A program made the translations under genes and the position numbers. 64,000 bases of DNA from contig SDUX01000008.1 in NCBI GenBank assembly GCA_008729055.1, forward strand, positions 4,551,756 through 4,615,755, given 5' to 3'. Source of the DNA: Pyropia haitanensis (Eukaryota; Rhodophyta; Bangiophyceae; Bangiales; Bangiaceae). The notes beneath the pieces were generated by a model that made no database searches, had not been told where the DNA came from, and saw nothing but the letters and a program-made list of their open reading frames with translations. This document shows positions 1-9,652 of this stretch, piece after piece (positions within the stretch are counted from its first letter, which is position 1; the number at the start of each line of letters is the position of its first letter).

Positions 1-2946
1 CGCCCGTCGGGCGCGCCCCGCCGGCACCCGCGTTTGCCGCGCGGCGGGCGTTGCGGTGGCCGACGGCGGCGGCGGCGGCGCCGACGCTCCTCCTCCCCCC
101 CTCCCCCGGCTGCGACCCGCGGCCGCGACCGCCACCGCGTGCCGCCACGGCAGCCGCCGCCGGCCGCCGCGGCCGCCGTCGCCGGCCGCCGCGCATCGTT
201 GGCGACCGCCCGCCGTCGGCCGCCGCGAGCCGCCGCCGCCGGCCGCCGCGGCGCCGCGGCGGGCGCACCCCCCGACGCAGCGGCCGTCGCCGTCTGCGCG
301 CGGGCGCGCCCGTGGGAGGCGGACGGAGCGGATGCGGCGCGGGGTGTGGCCGCACGGCCGCGGCCGCACGCGGCCGCGACCACCGGTCGCCGGTCGCCGC
401 GACGCGGGCGCACCCCCCGCTGGGCAGCCGCCGCTCCTCCCCTCTGCGCGCAGCGTGTCGCGGCTGCCGCGGCAGGGCCGCCGCGCCCGCCCGCCCGTCC
501 GCCCGCCCGCCCGCCCGCCGCCCCGCCCCCCCCCCACCGGGGTGACCAGCCCCGCCGCCGGGGTCGTCACCACCTCCGTCGCCGCCCGCCACAACTGCAC
601 GGCGTGGCGCGTGGCTCCGCGGGTTCGCTCGTCTCCCTCCTCGGCGGCACCCGTGGGAAGGGTTGTGGCGTGTTTCCGGCTCGGACGGAAGAGGGGGGAA
701 AGGGGAGGGGGGTGCGGTGGGCGGTGTCACGCGCGCAACCGTGCGCACCGACGGCCGGCAGTTGCGGCGCGTCCCGGCGCGCGGGGGGCACTGACGCACG
801 CGTGTGGCGTCGCGGCGGCGGCGGCCGCCGTCATCACACCGGATGCGCGCACTGCCGCCACGGGGTGGGGGATACCCTTGGGTGGGGGGGGGGGAGCCTG
901 CGTCCCCAACCGCCCCCCCCGGCAAGCGGCGGCCACCCTGTTGGTGCCGTGCGTCGCCTACAGTGGCGCGCCGCCTCTGCGGGAGGCGCGCCGCCGCTGC
1001 CGACGCCGTGCCGCCGCTGCCGACGCCGAGCCGCCGATGCCAACCCACAGCCGGCGGCACCATGGACGCACCCCGGGTGCCAACGCGCGCCCATCCCCGA
1101 TGTAGAGAGCGACGCGGTCGCGGCGAAGGCCGATGGGCGTCCGTCCCTTGGGGCCTCGGCGCATGGTCATTTCTCCTGCCTGTGTCATTTCCGTCTCAGC
1201 ATATGTGTCTTGGCTCAACAATGGGCAGGAGGGGGGGCGGGGGAGCGCGGCCCTCTCCGGGGCGGGTGAATGGCCGCAGCCCCGTTGTCCGACTGTGTTC
1301 CCCCCACCGTTGCACACGGTGCGCCGTTCCGCCGCGGTAATGGTTGGGTGCAGCACCAGGACGACGCCGAGATACGGGCGCTGGGGGGCGGCAATGGCCA
1401 CCACCGCGGCCGCTGGCGCCACCTCGCCCACTACGCCACCGAGGGCACGGGCCGTCTCCCCGGCGGGTAGGTGGGGGCGCACCAGACCTGTTCCTCCGAG
1501 CATCCCCCATCCCTGACACTGGGGAACCAATCCGCTACGGACAGGGGTAGGACGGCTGGGGTGCAGGTCAAGAAGGACGAGACGGGAGGGGGGGGAGGGG
1601 CGGAAAGCGGGAGGCGATCGGACGGCAGCCGGTCAAAGTGACGGCAACCGGTACGACGGGGGGGATGTCGGGGATGGCGGGGCGCGCGGGGCGGCCACCG
1701 CCCCCGCCCCCTCGGCACAGCCGCGCGCCGTGGACAGTTCCGCACCGGGGTGGGAGGCGGAGCGGGAGGGCGGGGAGGGCAGACGCGGGTTCCGACGGGG
1801 TGACGCTCGCGCGGAGCCGATCATTGCCATCATCCATGATGGGCGGGCGCGCCGCGGGGGCGTAGAAACCCCCGCCCCACCCAACAGACCAAACGGGCGC
1901 GCGCGCGCCCCGTGCCCCGGCCGCCAGTCCCCCCTGCCGCTGACAAGACCCGACGCGAGCCGCCCGCGTTGCGCCCCCCAGCGGCCGGCGCGAGGCGTGG
2001 AGGGAGCGCGAGGCGGCACGTCGGCGCGCCCGCACGCGTCGCTCGTGCCGGCGGGGGGGGGAGCGTCGCGGGGAGCGTCGAAAATCCCGCCGCGCCCACC
2101 CCGCCTTCCCCAGCCCCCCGCCGGCTCTGCTCCGCTCTCTCCGTCGGGGGGCAAGCCAGCTCCGCTGTGGAGCCTTGTGGGGAGTGCGCGCAGAAACGCA
2201 GACGGCGGGCGGACGCGCGCACCGCTGGTTGGTTGATTTGTTTTTTGGCGGCGGGGCGGATCAAGGCCGGATCCGCGGCGCGCAGTGGCAGCACCCTCGC
2301 GGCGGGGTCGCGGGAGAAACGGGCGCCACCCGGAACCCACGAGATTTTCTGTGTGTCCCTGCCGCTTTCTCTCGACCCCCCGCCCCCCTGACCTCCTGGT
2401 GCCGCTACGGGGCAGCCGGACACTGCACTGTCAGAGGTGGGCCTCGCGCGGGGGGCTACCGTGCCACACGCCAGCGACGAGGCGACGCTGCTCGGGAGGG
2501 GGGGGGGTGGAGGTGAGGGAGGCGGCGATCGCGTGCGCTCCCCCCCCACCGCCACCGGTGGGTGGGGGTGTGACGGTGAAGGATTCTGCCCACCGTTTCG
2601 ACGTGCGCCCCCCCCTCACCGTGGGCGGATGTCGCCGCCGGTGGGGGGGGGGAGTACGCGCGGTGGTGCCCCTTTGGGGGGGGGGAAGCCAGGCGATGCG
2701 TTGGCAGGGGCCGGCGCGTATATAGGCGGCCACTGGGGTGAGGAGGGCGGCACCGCTGAAGAGGCCGCCACGCCCACTCCTCTCTCACACCTTGCCCACA
2801 TCTCCCAACGCCACCCCACCGCCGACGTCACCACCGACGCCACCACCGTCGCCGCCGCCGCACCACCCTCGGCCGCTGCCGCCGCCACCCACCCCTGACG
2901 GGCGGGCCGCGCGACGCGAGCAGCGGAACCCACCGGCACCACCCCC
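1..2946. other. GC-extreme intergenic region, no supported gene
   Basis: No protein in any frame resembles a known family. The long open frames here come from scarcity of stop codons in DNA that is almost entirely G and C. Visible structure: a CCCG/CCGC tetramer run at about 484-530, a 21-nt duplicated CCG-rich unit at about 990-1035, and many G and C homopolymers. The 3' part is the likely promoter and leader of the membrane-protein gene that starts at 2947. Confidence 0.5.
2719..2724 (+). promoter_or_regulatory. TATATA element upstream of membrane protein gene
   Basis: TATATA sits inside an otherwise pure GC stretch about 225 nt upstream of the ATG at 2947. It is followed by a pyrimidine-rich C/A leader with no ATG that would compete. 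It is a plausible core promoter, but no transcription start is known. Confidence 0.35.
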
Positions 2947-4020
2947 ATGGACGCTCACTCCTCTGCAGACGAGATGGAGGCGGGGGTGCCCAAGGCGGGC
3001 GCCCCCGCCGCTGCGGGTACCCCCGCCGACTCCGTGGCGGTCGCGCACACGCGCAAGCGCCAAGAGGCGGCCGCTCTCCTCGCCATGTGGTCAGCGCTCG
3101 TCCTCACCGAGGGCACCGTCCGGTTTGTGCTGGCCGACCCCGCGCAGGACCTGCTGCCGGCCAACCGGCCCGAGTCGGTGCTGCCGCCCATCCTCCCCTT
3201 CCTCGCCGCGCTCATGGAGTGCGTGTTTGGGCTGTCGGGCGTGTTTGTCGGCGTCGGCGCGGCCTTTTTCAACGCCCACAACCGGATGGTGACGGTCGCC
3301 TTCCTCGTCACGCAGACCATCCAGAGCTGGTTTGTCTTTATCATCTACGTGTTTGCCATTCCGAGCTACACCGCCCGCTTTACCACCGCCCCCGCCTACC
3401 CGTTTGACACGATTGGCGAGACGCGCGCGTTCATCACGATGGGTATCCTCACGTCGGTCACGCTCTGCCTGGCGCTGCAGGGCGGCCAGTTTGCCATGGG
3501 CCTGTCGCTCCTCGCGTACCAGTCGCCGCCGGGCAAGGCGTCCGAGACGGACGCGTCCAAGGCGACCATCCGGGGGCTGTTTTGGAATGGGAACATGGTG
3601 CTGGGGGGGGTATCCACCGCCGTCGCGGGGGTGCTGCTGCTGCAGGCGGCGCTGGGCGGGGCGGGGCGGATTGGTCCCCCGCCGCCGACGGGCCCGCCCT
3701 TCTTTGTCGCCCCGCCGCACGTGGGCGTCTTCCCGCTCATGACGCTCCTGACGGGCCTGCTGATGAGCGCGCACGGGGTGCTGGGGATGGCCGCCTCCCT
3801 CCGCTCGTCGCTGTTCAAGGCGCTCCTCGGCCTCACCGTCGCGACTTACCTGCTCATGTACCTCAACTTTACGATCGTGCAGGTGGGCGCGATTGAGGGG
3901 GGCGGGCCGCCCCAGGCGGCCGCCTTTCACAGTGGCCTCGTCTTCCTAACCGTCCTCATCGGGCCCTACTTTGCCTACCGGGCACGGGCGGTGCGGGCAG
4001 AGCAGGCGGCGGCGGCTTAG
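2947..4020 (+). CDS. Eight-helix membrane protein of unknown family, copy 1
   Basis: A 357-residue protein with a hydrophilic N-terminus of about 45 residues, followed by eight predicted membrane segments. These begin near LLAMWSALVLTEGTVRF (residues 45-65), ILPFLAALMECVFGLSG, MVTVAFLVTQTIQSWFVF, AFITMGILTSVTLCL, NMVLGGVSTAVAGVLLL, VFPLMTLLTGLLMS, LLGLTVATYLLMYLNF and FHSGLVFLTVLIGPYFAY. There is no signal peptide and no recognisable catalytic motif. The start lies in a good CCCCATGG context. A paralogue of identical length lies at 5269-6342 on the opposite strand, so the pair is tail to tail. I do not recognise the family; by topology it could be a transporter or a structural membrane protein, but nothing in the sequence decides this. 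Translation is uninterrupted and the paralogue confirms that it is coding. Confidence 0.88.
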   Translation: MDAHSSADEMEAGVPKAGAPAAAGTPADSVAVAHTRKRQEAAALLAMWSALVLTEGTVRFVLADPAQDLLPANRPESVLPPILPFLAALMECVFGLSGVFVGVGAAFFNAHNRMVTVAFLVTQTIQSWFVFIIYVFAIPSYTARFTTAPAYPFDTIGETRAFITMGILTSVTLCLALQGGQFAMGLSLLAYQSPPGKASETDASKATIRGLFWNGNMVLGGVSTAVAGVLLLQAALGGAGRIGPPPPTGPPFFVAPPHVGVFPLMTLLTGLLMSAHGVLGMAASLRSSLFKALLGLTVATYLLMYLNFTIVQVGAIEGGGPPQAAAFHSGLVFLTVLIGPYFAYRARAVRAEQAAAA

Positions 4021-5268
4021 GAGTGCAATGGGTGACACCGGTGGGGAGCGGGGGGGGGAAGACTGGAGGGGAAAGAGGGGGGAGGGGGGAGGGTCAAGAC
4101 TCCCAGGCGGGGACTGCAATTCAAATGACGGCTTTCTTACCTTGTGCCTGCGTTTCGAGACCCACCGCTAATCCACATGACCATCCTCCCGGTCCCCGCT
4201 CCGGCCTGTCAAACTCCACTCCCCCCCCGCCCTCCCTCCCCCTCCCCCCGCTGCTCACCTTCCCGGGACGTCGACAGCCGCCATCGGTGCGCGCTCCCCT
4301 TTCGCCTTTCCTCACCCCCCCCCCCCCGCAGCCAAAACAGCGGGCGCTCCAGCAAACACGACACCAACACAATGAAGAGGCACGCGCGTAGTATCGGCGG
4401 CCGCCAGTCGCGTCGCCACGCTCCCGGTGGCTTACACCCGCCCTGCGTGCGACGACGGGTTGAACCCGTCGGGCCCGTGGGCGGACTGGCGGAACCGACC
4501 GCGGCGACACGGTCGCGGCGGGAGCCCGCGTCACCGACAAGGCAGGGAGCACAGGCTGGTGAGCTACCACGCGCCTGACCTTGGGGTAGGGCGTAGGACA
4601 AAGGCAGCCGAGGGGACGCCTGGTGAAGGCACAGGCAGGCAGAAGCCGTCAACAGGGCTGCCGTGATGACCTGTCTCTCCGTCCACGCTTCCCCTCCTCC
4701 CGCACCCCTTTCCCGTCCCCCCGCGTCACTGTGGCGGCCGCCATTGCGACGCGACGCGGTGGTGGCATCCCCCGTCGCCCCAACCAACGAGCCCGGCGGG
4801 GCCGTCGTCCTCCCAGGAGTGCGCCGGCCAGCAGACCGGCGCTCACCAGGCTGCCCAGAGCACCTCGGCGCCGCCCACCACCACGCGACCGCCCGCCCGT
4901 CCGCGGCACAGCGTCGCCGCCGTCGACGCCGTCAGGGGGGTTGTTGGTGTCTCCCCGCCCACCGCCGCTGCCGCCGCCGCTGCCGTCGACACCAGCGTGG
5001 GTCAGGAGCAACGGCCATCGGCTGGCCGCTCGCCGCCGTGGCACCTCGGCGATGGCCATGTCGGTATGGCGGGGCGGTCACTGTGCGTGACTCGTGTGTT
5101 TAGTGAGCGTGTGCCGAGGAGGGGGAGAGAGGTTGGTCACGCGTACTACTATGTACAAATCTTGTTATCCTCGCCCGCCACCTTCTCGGGATCCCACCAC
5201 CCGCACACTCCTCCCCCCCCCCACCCCCCCCCCCCCCCGGCCCTACTCTCCACTGTTCCACCACCGCC
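4021..5268. other. Convergent intergenic region between the two paralogues
   Basis: Spacer of 1.25 kb between the 3' ends of the duplicated membrane-protein genes. It holds C-runs (4317-4329 and 5211-5239), a 17-nt inverted repeat GACGGGTTGAACCCGTC at about 4455-4471, and a relatively AT-rich patch near 5130-5170. No protein or RNA gene is supported. Confidence 0.5.
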
Positions 5269-6342
5269 CTAAGCCCCAACCTCCGCCTCGGTCCGCCCCG
5301 CCCGTGCCCGGTAGGCAAAGTAGGGCCCGATGAGGGCGGTGAGGAGGACGAGCCCCGAGTGGAACGCCCCCGCCTGCGCGGGCCCCCCCCCCTCAATCGC
5401 GCCCACCTGCACAATCGTAAAGTTGAGGTACGCGAGCACGTAGTTGGCCGCCGTCACCACCAGGAAGGGCTTGAGCAGCGCCGACACGAGCGACGCGCCC
5501 ATCCCGAGCAGCCCCGTCAGCGTCATGGACAGCCCCGTGAGGAGCGTCAGCAGCGGGAAGACGCCCACGTGCGGGGGGGCGCCAAAAAAGGGGGGGCCGA
5601 CGCGGCCCGCGCCCCCATCCGCCGCCGCGAGCAGCAGCCCGCCGGCGACGGCGGTGGAGAGCCCGCCGAGGACCATGTTGCCATTCCAAAACACGCCCCG
5701 CGCCGCCGCCTTGGCCGCGTGCGCCGCGCTCGCCTTGCCGGGGGGGGACTGGTGCGCGAGCAGCCGCATGCCAAACGCAAACTGGCCGCCCTGCAGCGCC
5801 AGGCACAGCGCCACCGACGTGAGGATACCCATGACGATAAACGCTTGGGACTCGCCAATGGTGTCAAACGGGAAGATGGGGGCCTCGAGGAAATGCGCGC
5901 GGTACGACGGAATAAGGAACACATAGATGAGGAAGACAAACCAGCTCTGGATGGTCTGCGTGACGAGGAAGGCGACCGTCACCATCCGGTTGTGGGCGTT
6001 GAAAAAGGCCGCGCCGACGCCGACAAACACGCCCGACAGTCCAAACACGCACTCCATGAGCGCGGCGAGGAAGGGGAGGATGGGCGGCAGCACCGACTCG
6101 GGCCGGTTGGCCGGCAGCAGGTCCTGCGCCGGGACGGTCAGGATGAACCGGACGGTGCCCTCGGTGAGGACGAGCGCCGACCACAGCGCGAGCAGCGCGG
6201 CCGCCTCTTGGCGCTTGGCGGTGTGGGCGGCCCAGGCGGTGGTCGCGGCGCCGCCGCCGCCGCCGCCGCGCCCCTCCTCCATCTTGTCCGCATCCCGCAC
6301 GGCGGGCGCGGAGCCCGCGTCCGACGTGGACCGGTCCGACAT
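5269..6342 (-). CDS. Eight-helix membrane protein of unknown family, copy 2
   Basis: A 357-residue paralogue of the protein at 2947-4020, with exactly the same length and the same eight hydrophobic segments. I chose the ATG at 6342 (MSDRSTSDAG) because it gives that matching length; the frame is open much further upstream but only through low-complexity DNA. The N-terminal about 45 residues differ from copy 1 and include a Gly run. From AQDLLPANRPESV to TQTIQSWFVF, 65 consecutive residues are identical, while flanking parts differ at many positions, for example the loop after helix 3. A GGTGGC hexamer array lies upstream at 6573-6617. Function is unknown, as for copy 1. Confidence 0.88.
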   Translation of the reverse strand: MSDRSTSDAGSAPAVRDADKMEEGRGGGGGGAATTAWAAHTAKRQEAAALLALWSALVLTEGTVRFILTVPAQDLLPANRPESVLPPILPFLAALMECVFGLSGVFVGVGAAFFNAHNRMVTVAFLVTQTIQSWFVFLIYVFLIPSYRAHFLEAPIFPFDTIGESQAFIVMGILTSVALCLALQGGQFAFGMRLLAHQSPPGKASAAHAAKAAARGVFWNGNMVLGGLSTAVAGGLLLAAADGGAGRVGPPFFGAPPHVGVFPLLTLLTGLSMTLTGLLGMGASLVSALLKPFLVVTAANYVLAYLNFTIVQVGAIEGGGPAQAGAFHSGLVLLTALIGPYFAYRARAGRTEAEVGA

Positions 6343-6572
6343 GGTCGCGTGCAGGCAGCGGGAGTGGGCGGATAAAAGGGGGGGGGGGGGGGGGGGGAAG
6401 AGTGGGAGGAGTGGCGGCGCAGGTCTGGGCGGTGGGCGCCGGTCGGGCCGCGCACCCAGCAGACCCCCGTCGACTGGCTGGTGACGCAGGCGGGCGAGGC
6501 GGGGTGACGGGTGGTGACCAGAGGCACAAGGGGTGGCGGGGGAGGAGTGGGAGGTGAAGCGGGTGGGCGGTC

Positions 6573-6617
6573 GGTGGCGGTGGCGGTGGCGGTGGCGGTG
6601 GCGGTGGCGGTGGCGGT
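6573..6617. repeat. GGTGGC hexanucleotide array
   Basis: About seven and a half perfect copies of a six-base GGTGGC unit, about 230 nt upstream of the copy-2 start. Confidence 0.9.
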
Positions 6618-7349
6618 AGCAGTGCGGTACTGGCGAACCTGGGCGGCTTGGACCACGGCGCGCCGACGCCATTAATAGGCGCCGCGGCGGCGGCGGCCGG
6701 CCGCCCCTCCCCACTGCGGGGCGGCCCATGGCGCGGGCGGTCGGCGGGAATGGCGCACCGCGGAGCGGGCGGCCCGACGACCGCGGCGGCGGGCGCCGCC
6801 GCCCGCGGCGCGCCGCCGGCCACCCCGCCGGCCGCCCGACCGTGCCGCACACGCGGGGCGGGCGCCCCCCCACGGGGTGCCCCTTCGCCGCCGCGCGGCA
6901 CGGGCGAGCGGGCGGCCGCCGCCGCCGCCGCGGCCACCCGGCGGGCGCCCGCCGCCGCCGCCGCCGCCGCCGCCGGCAGCAGAGAAACCCGCCCGACGGG
7001 CACACGCCGCCCGCCGGGCGGCCGGCCGCGCCGCGCCGCCGCCGCCGCCGCCCGCCACCGCCGCTGCGGGGGCGGTACCGAGGGGGGGGGGGGTGGAGAG
7101 GGGGCGACCGCCGGCGACAGCGGCGGCCGGCTGGCGCACCCCCTCCCTCCCCCCCCCCCCCCCCCCCCCCCACCGCGGCACCGCGCCCACCGCGGCGGCC
7201 GGTCGCGGAGAGAAAAAGGGCGGCCGGCGGCGTCGCGGCGGCAATGGCGGCCGGCGCGCGGGGTGGTGGTGGTGGCGCCGCGCCGCGCGGGGCGGGGGGG
7301 CGGAGAAAAACCAACCACAGGAACCACCCACACGGGATGGGCCGCCGCC

Positions 7350-7350
<1 letters not shown>

Positions 7351-7383
<33 letters not shown>

Positions 7384-7405
7384 GGGGGGGGGGGGGGGGG
7401 GGGGG
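7351..7405. repeat. CGG array continuing into poly-G
   Basis: A trinucleotide CGG array is followed directly by 24 G residues. It is a likely site of assembly error and of G-quadruplex or slipped structures. Confidence 0.85.
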
Positions 7406-8129
7406 CGGGCCCACGCGCGGGGGCGGGCGGGTCCCCGCATCGGGGTGCGGGTGGCGCGGGGGGATGGGGGTGGTCCCGCGGGTGGTAGGGCCGACGTGGA
7501 GGGGGGGGGGTGTCAACGGCTGCCGCGTGTGGGGGGGTGGGGGGAGGGGGGGGGGGGGGGGGGGGGGGGGGCACTCTTTCGACCCCGCAGGGTGCGCGCG
7601 CCCGCCGCGCAGCGTGAGGCGGGAGCCGCGGCTGGGGGCGGCGGCGGTCTGGGCGGCGGTGGACGAGGCGGCGTCGACTGAGGAGGGGGGGAGAAACCTC
7701 GTTGGCGGGCGGGCGGTGGGGGGGGGGAGATCACGCGTCGACCCATCGCGTCACGATATAGTTGCACGCCGGTACGGTTCTCAAGTACCATCTTTACACG
7801 TGGTGGATTCTGTATCCCGATGTGGAGTAATTGCACGGGAGCAACTACGGTGACAAAGAAAGTCGGTGGACGTCGACGTCGCGCTGGTCGGCCGCTGTCC
7901 GCGCCCGCGGTCTCGTCTGACCGGCCGCCATCCGCACGCCTCCACCGGCGCCGTCCATGTGGTTGCTTGCCCTCACGCCCCTCCTCTTCACTCCTATACA
8001 GGACCCACCCCCTTTATTCCCATCGCCAAGCCCCCCTCCCCCCCCCCTTTAGTGCTCCCCCCCTTTGCCTTTTTCACCACCGCCTCTTCCCCCCCCCCCC
8101 CTCCCCCCCCACCCTTCGCTGGTGCCGCC

Positions 8130-8894
8130 ATGAAGGCGGACGCGGCGCGGGCGCTCCTCGCCGTCGGCCAAGACGATGGCCCCGTCCCCGCCATGATGGC
8201 GGCAAGCCACCTCGCCCGCACCAGCCCCTACGCGGTGCAGCTGACCGCCCCCGACCGGCTGTCGCGGCAGGAGTACATGCAGCGCAAGGCCGCGGAGCGG
8301 AACCCGCGGGTGGCGGGCGACCCGTACGCCGCGTCGGCGCCGGCGGTGGGCGTCCACCTCCGCCGCGCCGCGGCTGCCGCCGCCGCCGCGGCGGCGCGCA
8401 GGGGTGGGGGTGGCGGTGCCGGCGGCGGCGGCGGCGGCGAGCGGCCGAGCACGGCGGCGGTGAGCGCGGCGACGGCGGCGGCGGCGCCCGCCGCGGCGGC
8501 GGCCGCGGCGACCGCCGACGTGGCGCGGTCGTGGGCGACCATCCCCGTGGCGGAGAAGAGCGACGCGACTGAGCGGGAGCTCCGCATCCTCGGCTCCCGC
8601 AAGGCGCTCGACCCCAAGCGCTTCTACAAGGCCACCGGCACGACGACGGGGAAGCGGGGCCGCTGGGCGCCCGACCGCTTCCACGTGGGCACCGTCGTCG
8701 CGCCGGCGGCAGAGTTTTTTTCCGCCCGCCTCACGCGGCGGGAGCGGCACGGCTCGCTCGCGGGGGAGCTGCTCGCGGACGGCGCGTTTCTGGCGCGCGC
8801 GGAGCGCAAGGTGGGGCAGATTTGGGCCAAGCAGCGGAGTGGCCTCAAGCGGGGGGGGGTCGCCAAGCGCGGGCGCAAGGGCGGCAGGCGGTGA
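8130..8894 (+). CDS. FCF2: Fcf2 pre-rRNA processing protein
   Basis: A 254-residue nucleolar protein. The C-terminal half contains the Fcf2 core: ERELRILGSRKALDPKRFYK, then a basic linker, then FHVGTVVAPAAEFFSARLTR and LAGELLADGAFLARAERKVG. This matches the yeast Fcf2/DNTTIP2 family, which acts in the small-subunit processome during early pre-18S cleavage. The last about 20 residues are Lys/Arg/Gly-rich, as usual for the family. The N-terminal half is Ala/Gly low complexity. The ATG at 8130 has a GCCGCCATG context and is preceded by a C-rich leader. The gene is intronless. The Fcf2 core is the only conserved part; the poly-Ala/Gly insert is a local feature. Confidence 0.9.
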   Translation: MKADAARALLAVGQDDGPVPAMMAASHLARTSPYAVQLTAPDRLSRQEYMQRKAAERNPRVAGDPYAASAPAVGVHLRRAAAAAAAAAARRGGGGGAGGGGGGERPSTAAVSAATAAAAPAAAAAAATADVARSWATIPVAEKSDATERELRILGSRKALDPKRFYKATGTTTGKRGRWAPDRFHVGTVVAPAAEFFSARLTRRERHGSLAGELLADGAFLARAERKVGQIWAKQRSGLKRGGVAKRGRKGGRR

Positions 8895-9652
8895 GGCTGC
8901 GGGTGGGGGTGGTGGGGGTTGTGTGGGCGGGCTGGTGGGCGCAGTGGAGAGGGGCGTCTGTCTCTGTTTTTTGTTTTTCGTTACGCTGCCTCTGTTCCTA
9001 CTCCCCCGTGTAGCCAGTGAGTGGGTCTTCCACCATGAATGGGGCGAATCGGCTGCAAACTGTGTTTATTTTTACAACCTCTCTCATCGTCTGAAAGACC
9101 TGACGTAAACGTGCGATTTAGAAAGACCGCCGCACGAGTGGTGTTTTCTATAAGTACCAATCTCACCCACAAAATGCCTCTGAAGTCATACTCCCCAACA
9201 GAGTCGGGCACGCACAGTAAATGAGAGGGTCTCTCGTACGTACAGCATGAGAGACCGGCACAACTACTCCTGAATAGAGTCCACCCAGACGAGCGAGGGC
9301 AGGGACCACCTGCGTTACAGCTATTTGTCAGCCACACGAGTCCAACAGAAAGGGGAAATTCTCATCAAGTACGTGATTGCCATGCTTCGAAGGCCGGCAT
9401 CCTGTTGTGGGGGGCTACTACTCTTTCACCAAGATCCGGGGGCCGCCGGCGACCCACACGGCCCACGACGCCGCCTCAAGCCACCGCGACCCGCGTCGAC
9501 ACGGTCGCATGCAGGACCCATCTGCAAGCGTTCGTCTGTCACACGCCCGTAGGGCAGGTCCACCCCCGCTGCCTCTGCCGCTGACGGCGTGCGTCTTGCT
9601 GTGCCCGGTTGTGGCTGCCGCTCGCTTGTCCCGTACCCATACTCAAAACACC
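8895..9652. other. Intergenic region with lower GC
   Basis: Spacer of 758 bp between Fcf2 and La, both on the plus strand. It contains a T-rich 3' flank (about 8960-9010) and a clearly less GC-rich block (about 9030-9370). No protein frame or RNA fold with recognisable boxes was found. The part nearest 9653 is the likely La promoter. Confidence 0.45.

Larger units (their letters stand above)
6343..8129. other. Intergenic region of homopolymers and simple repeats
   Basis: Divergent spacer between copy 2 and the Fcf2 gene. It holds a G20 run (6378-6397), a GGTGGC hexamer array (6573-6617), a C23 run (7149-7171), a CGG array running into a G24 run (about 7351-7405), and a G26 run (7546-7571). 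After 7740 it becomes less GC-rich and then turns pyrimidine-rich ahead of the Fcf2 start. No gene is supported. Confidence 0.5.

Noticed and set aside
3091..3930. Long antisense open frame over membrane protein copy 1, with a similar one over copy 2 (5359-6375)
   Set aside because: The similarity between the two antisense frames follows automatically from the sense duplication. High GC at third positions removes antisense stops, and the peptides are His/Arg/Glu low complexity.
6343..7440. In-frame upstream extension of membrane protein copy 2 by 366 residues
   Set aside because: It is pure Pro/Arg/Ala low complexity through homopolymers. The paralogue has no such extension, and the ATG at 6342 gives an equal length.
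9030..9340. Possible structured RNA gene in the low-GC spacer before La
   Set aside because: No recognisable snRNA, SRP, RNase P or snoRNA signature could be read by eye. Covariance-model scanning would be needed to say more.
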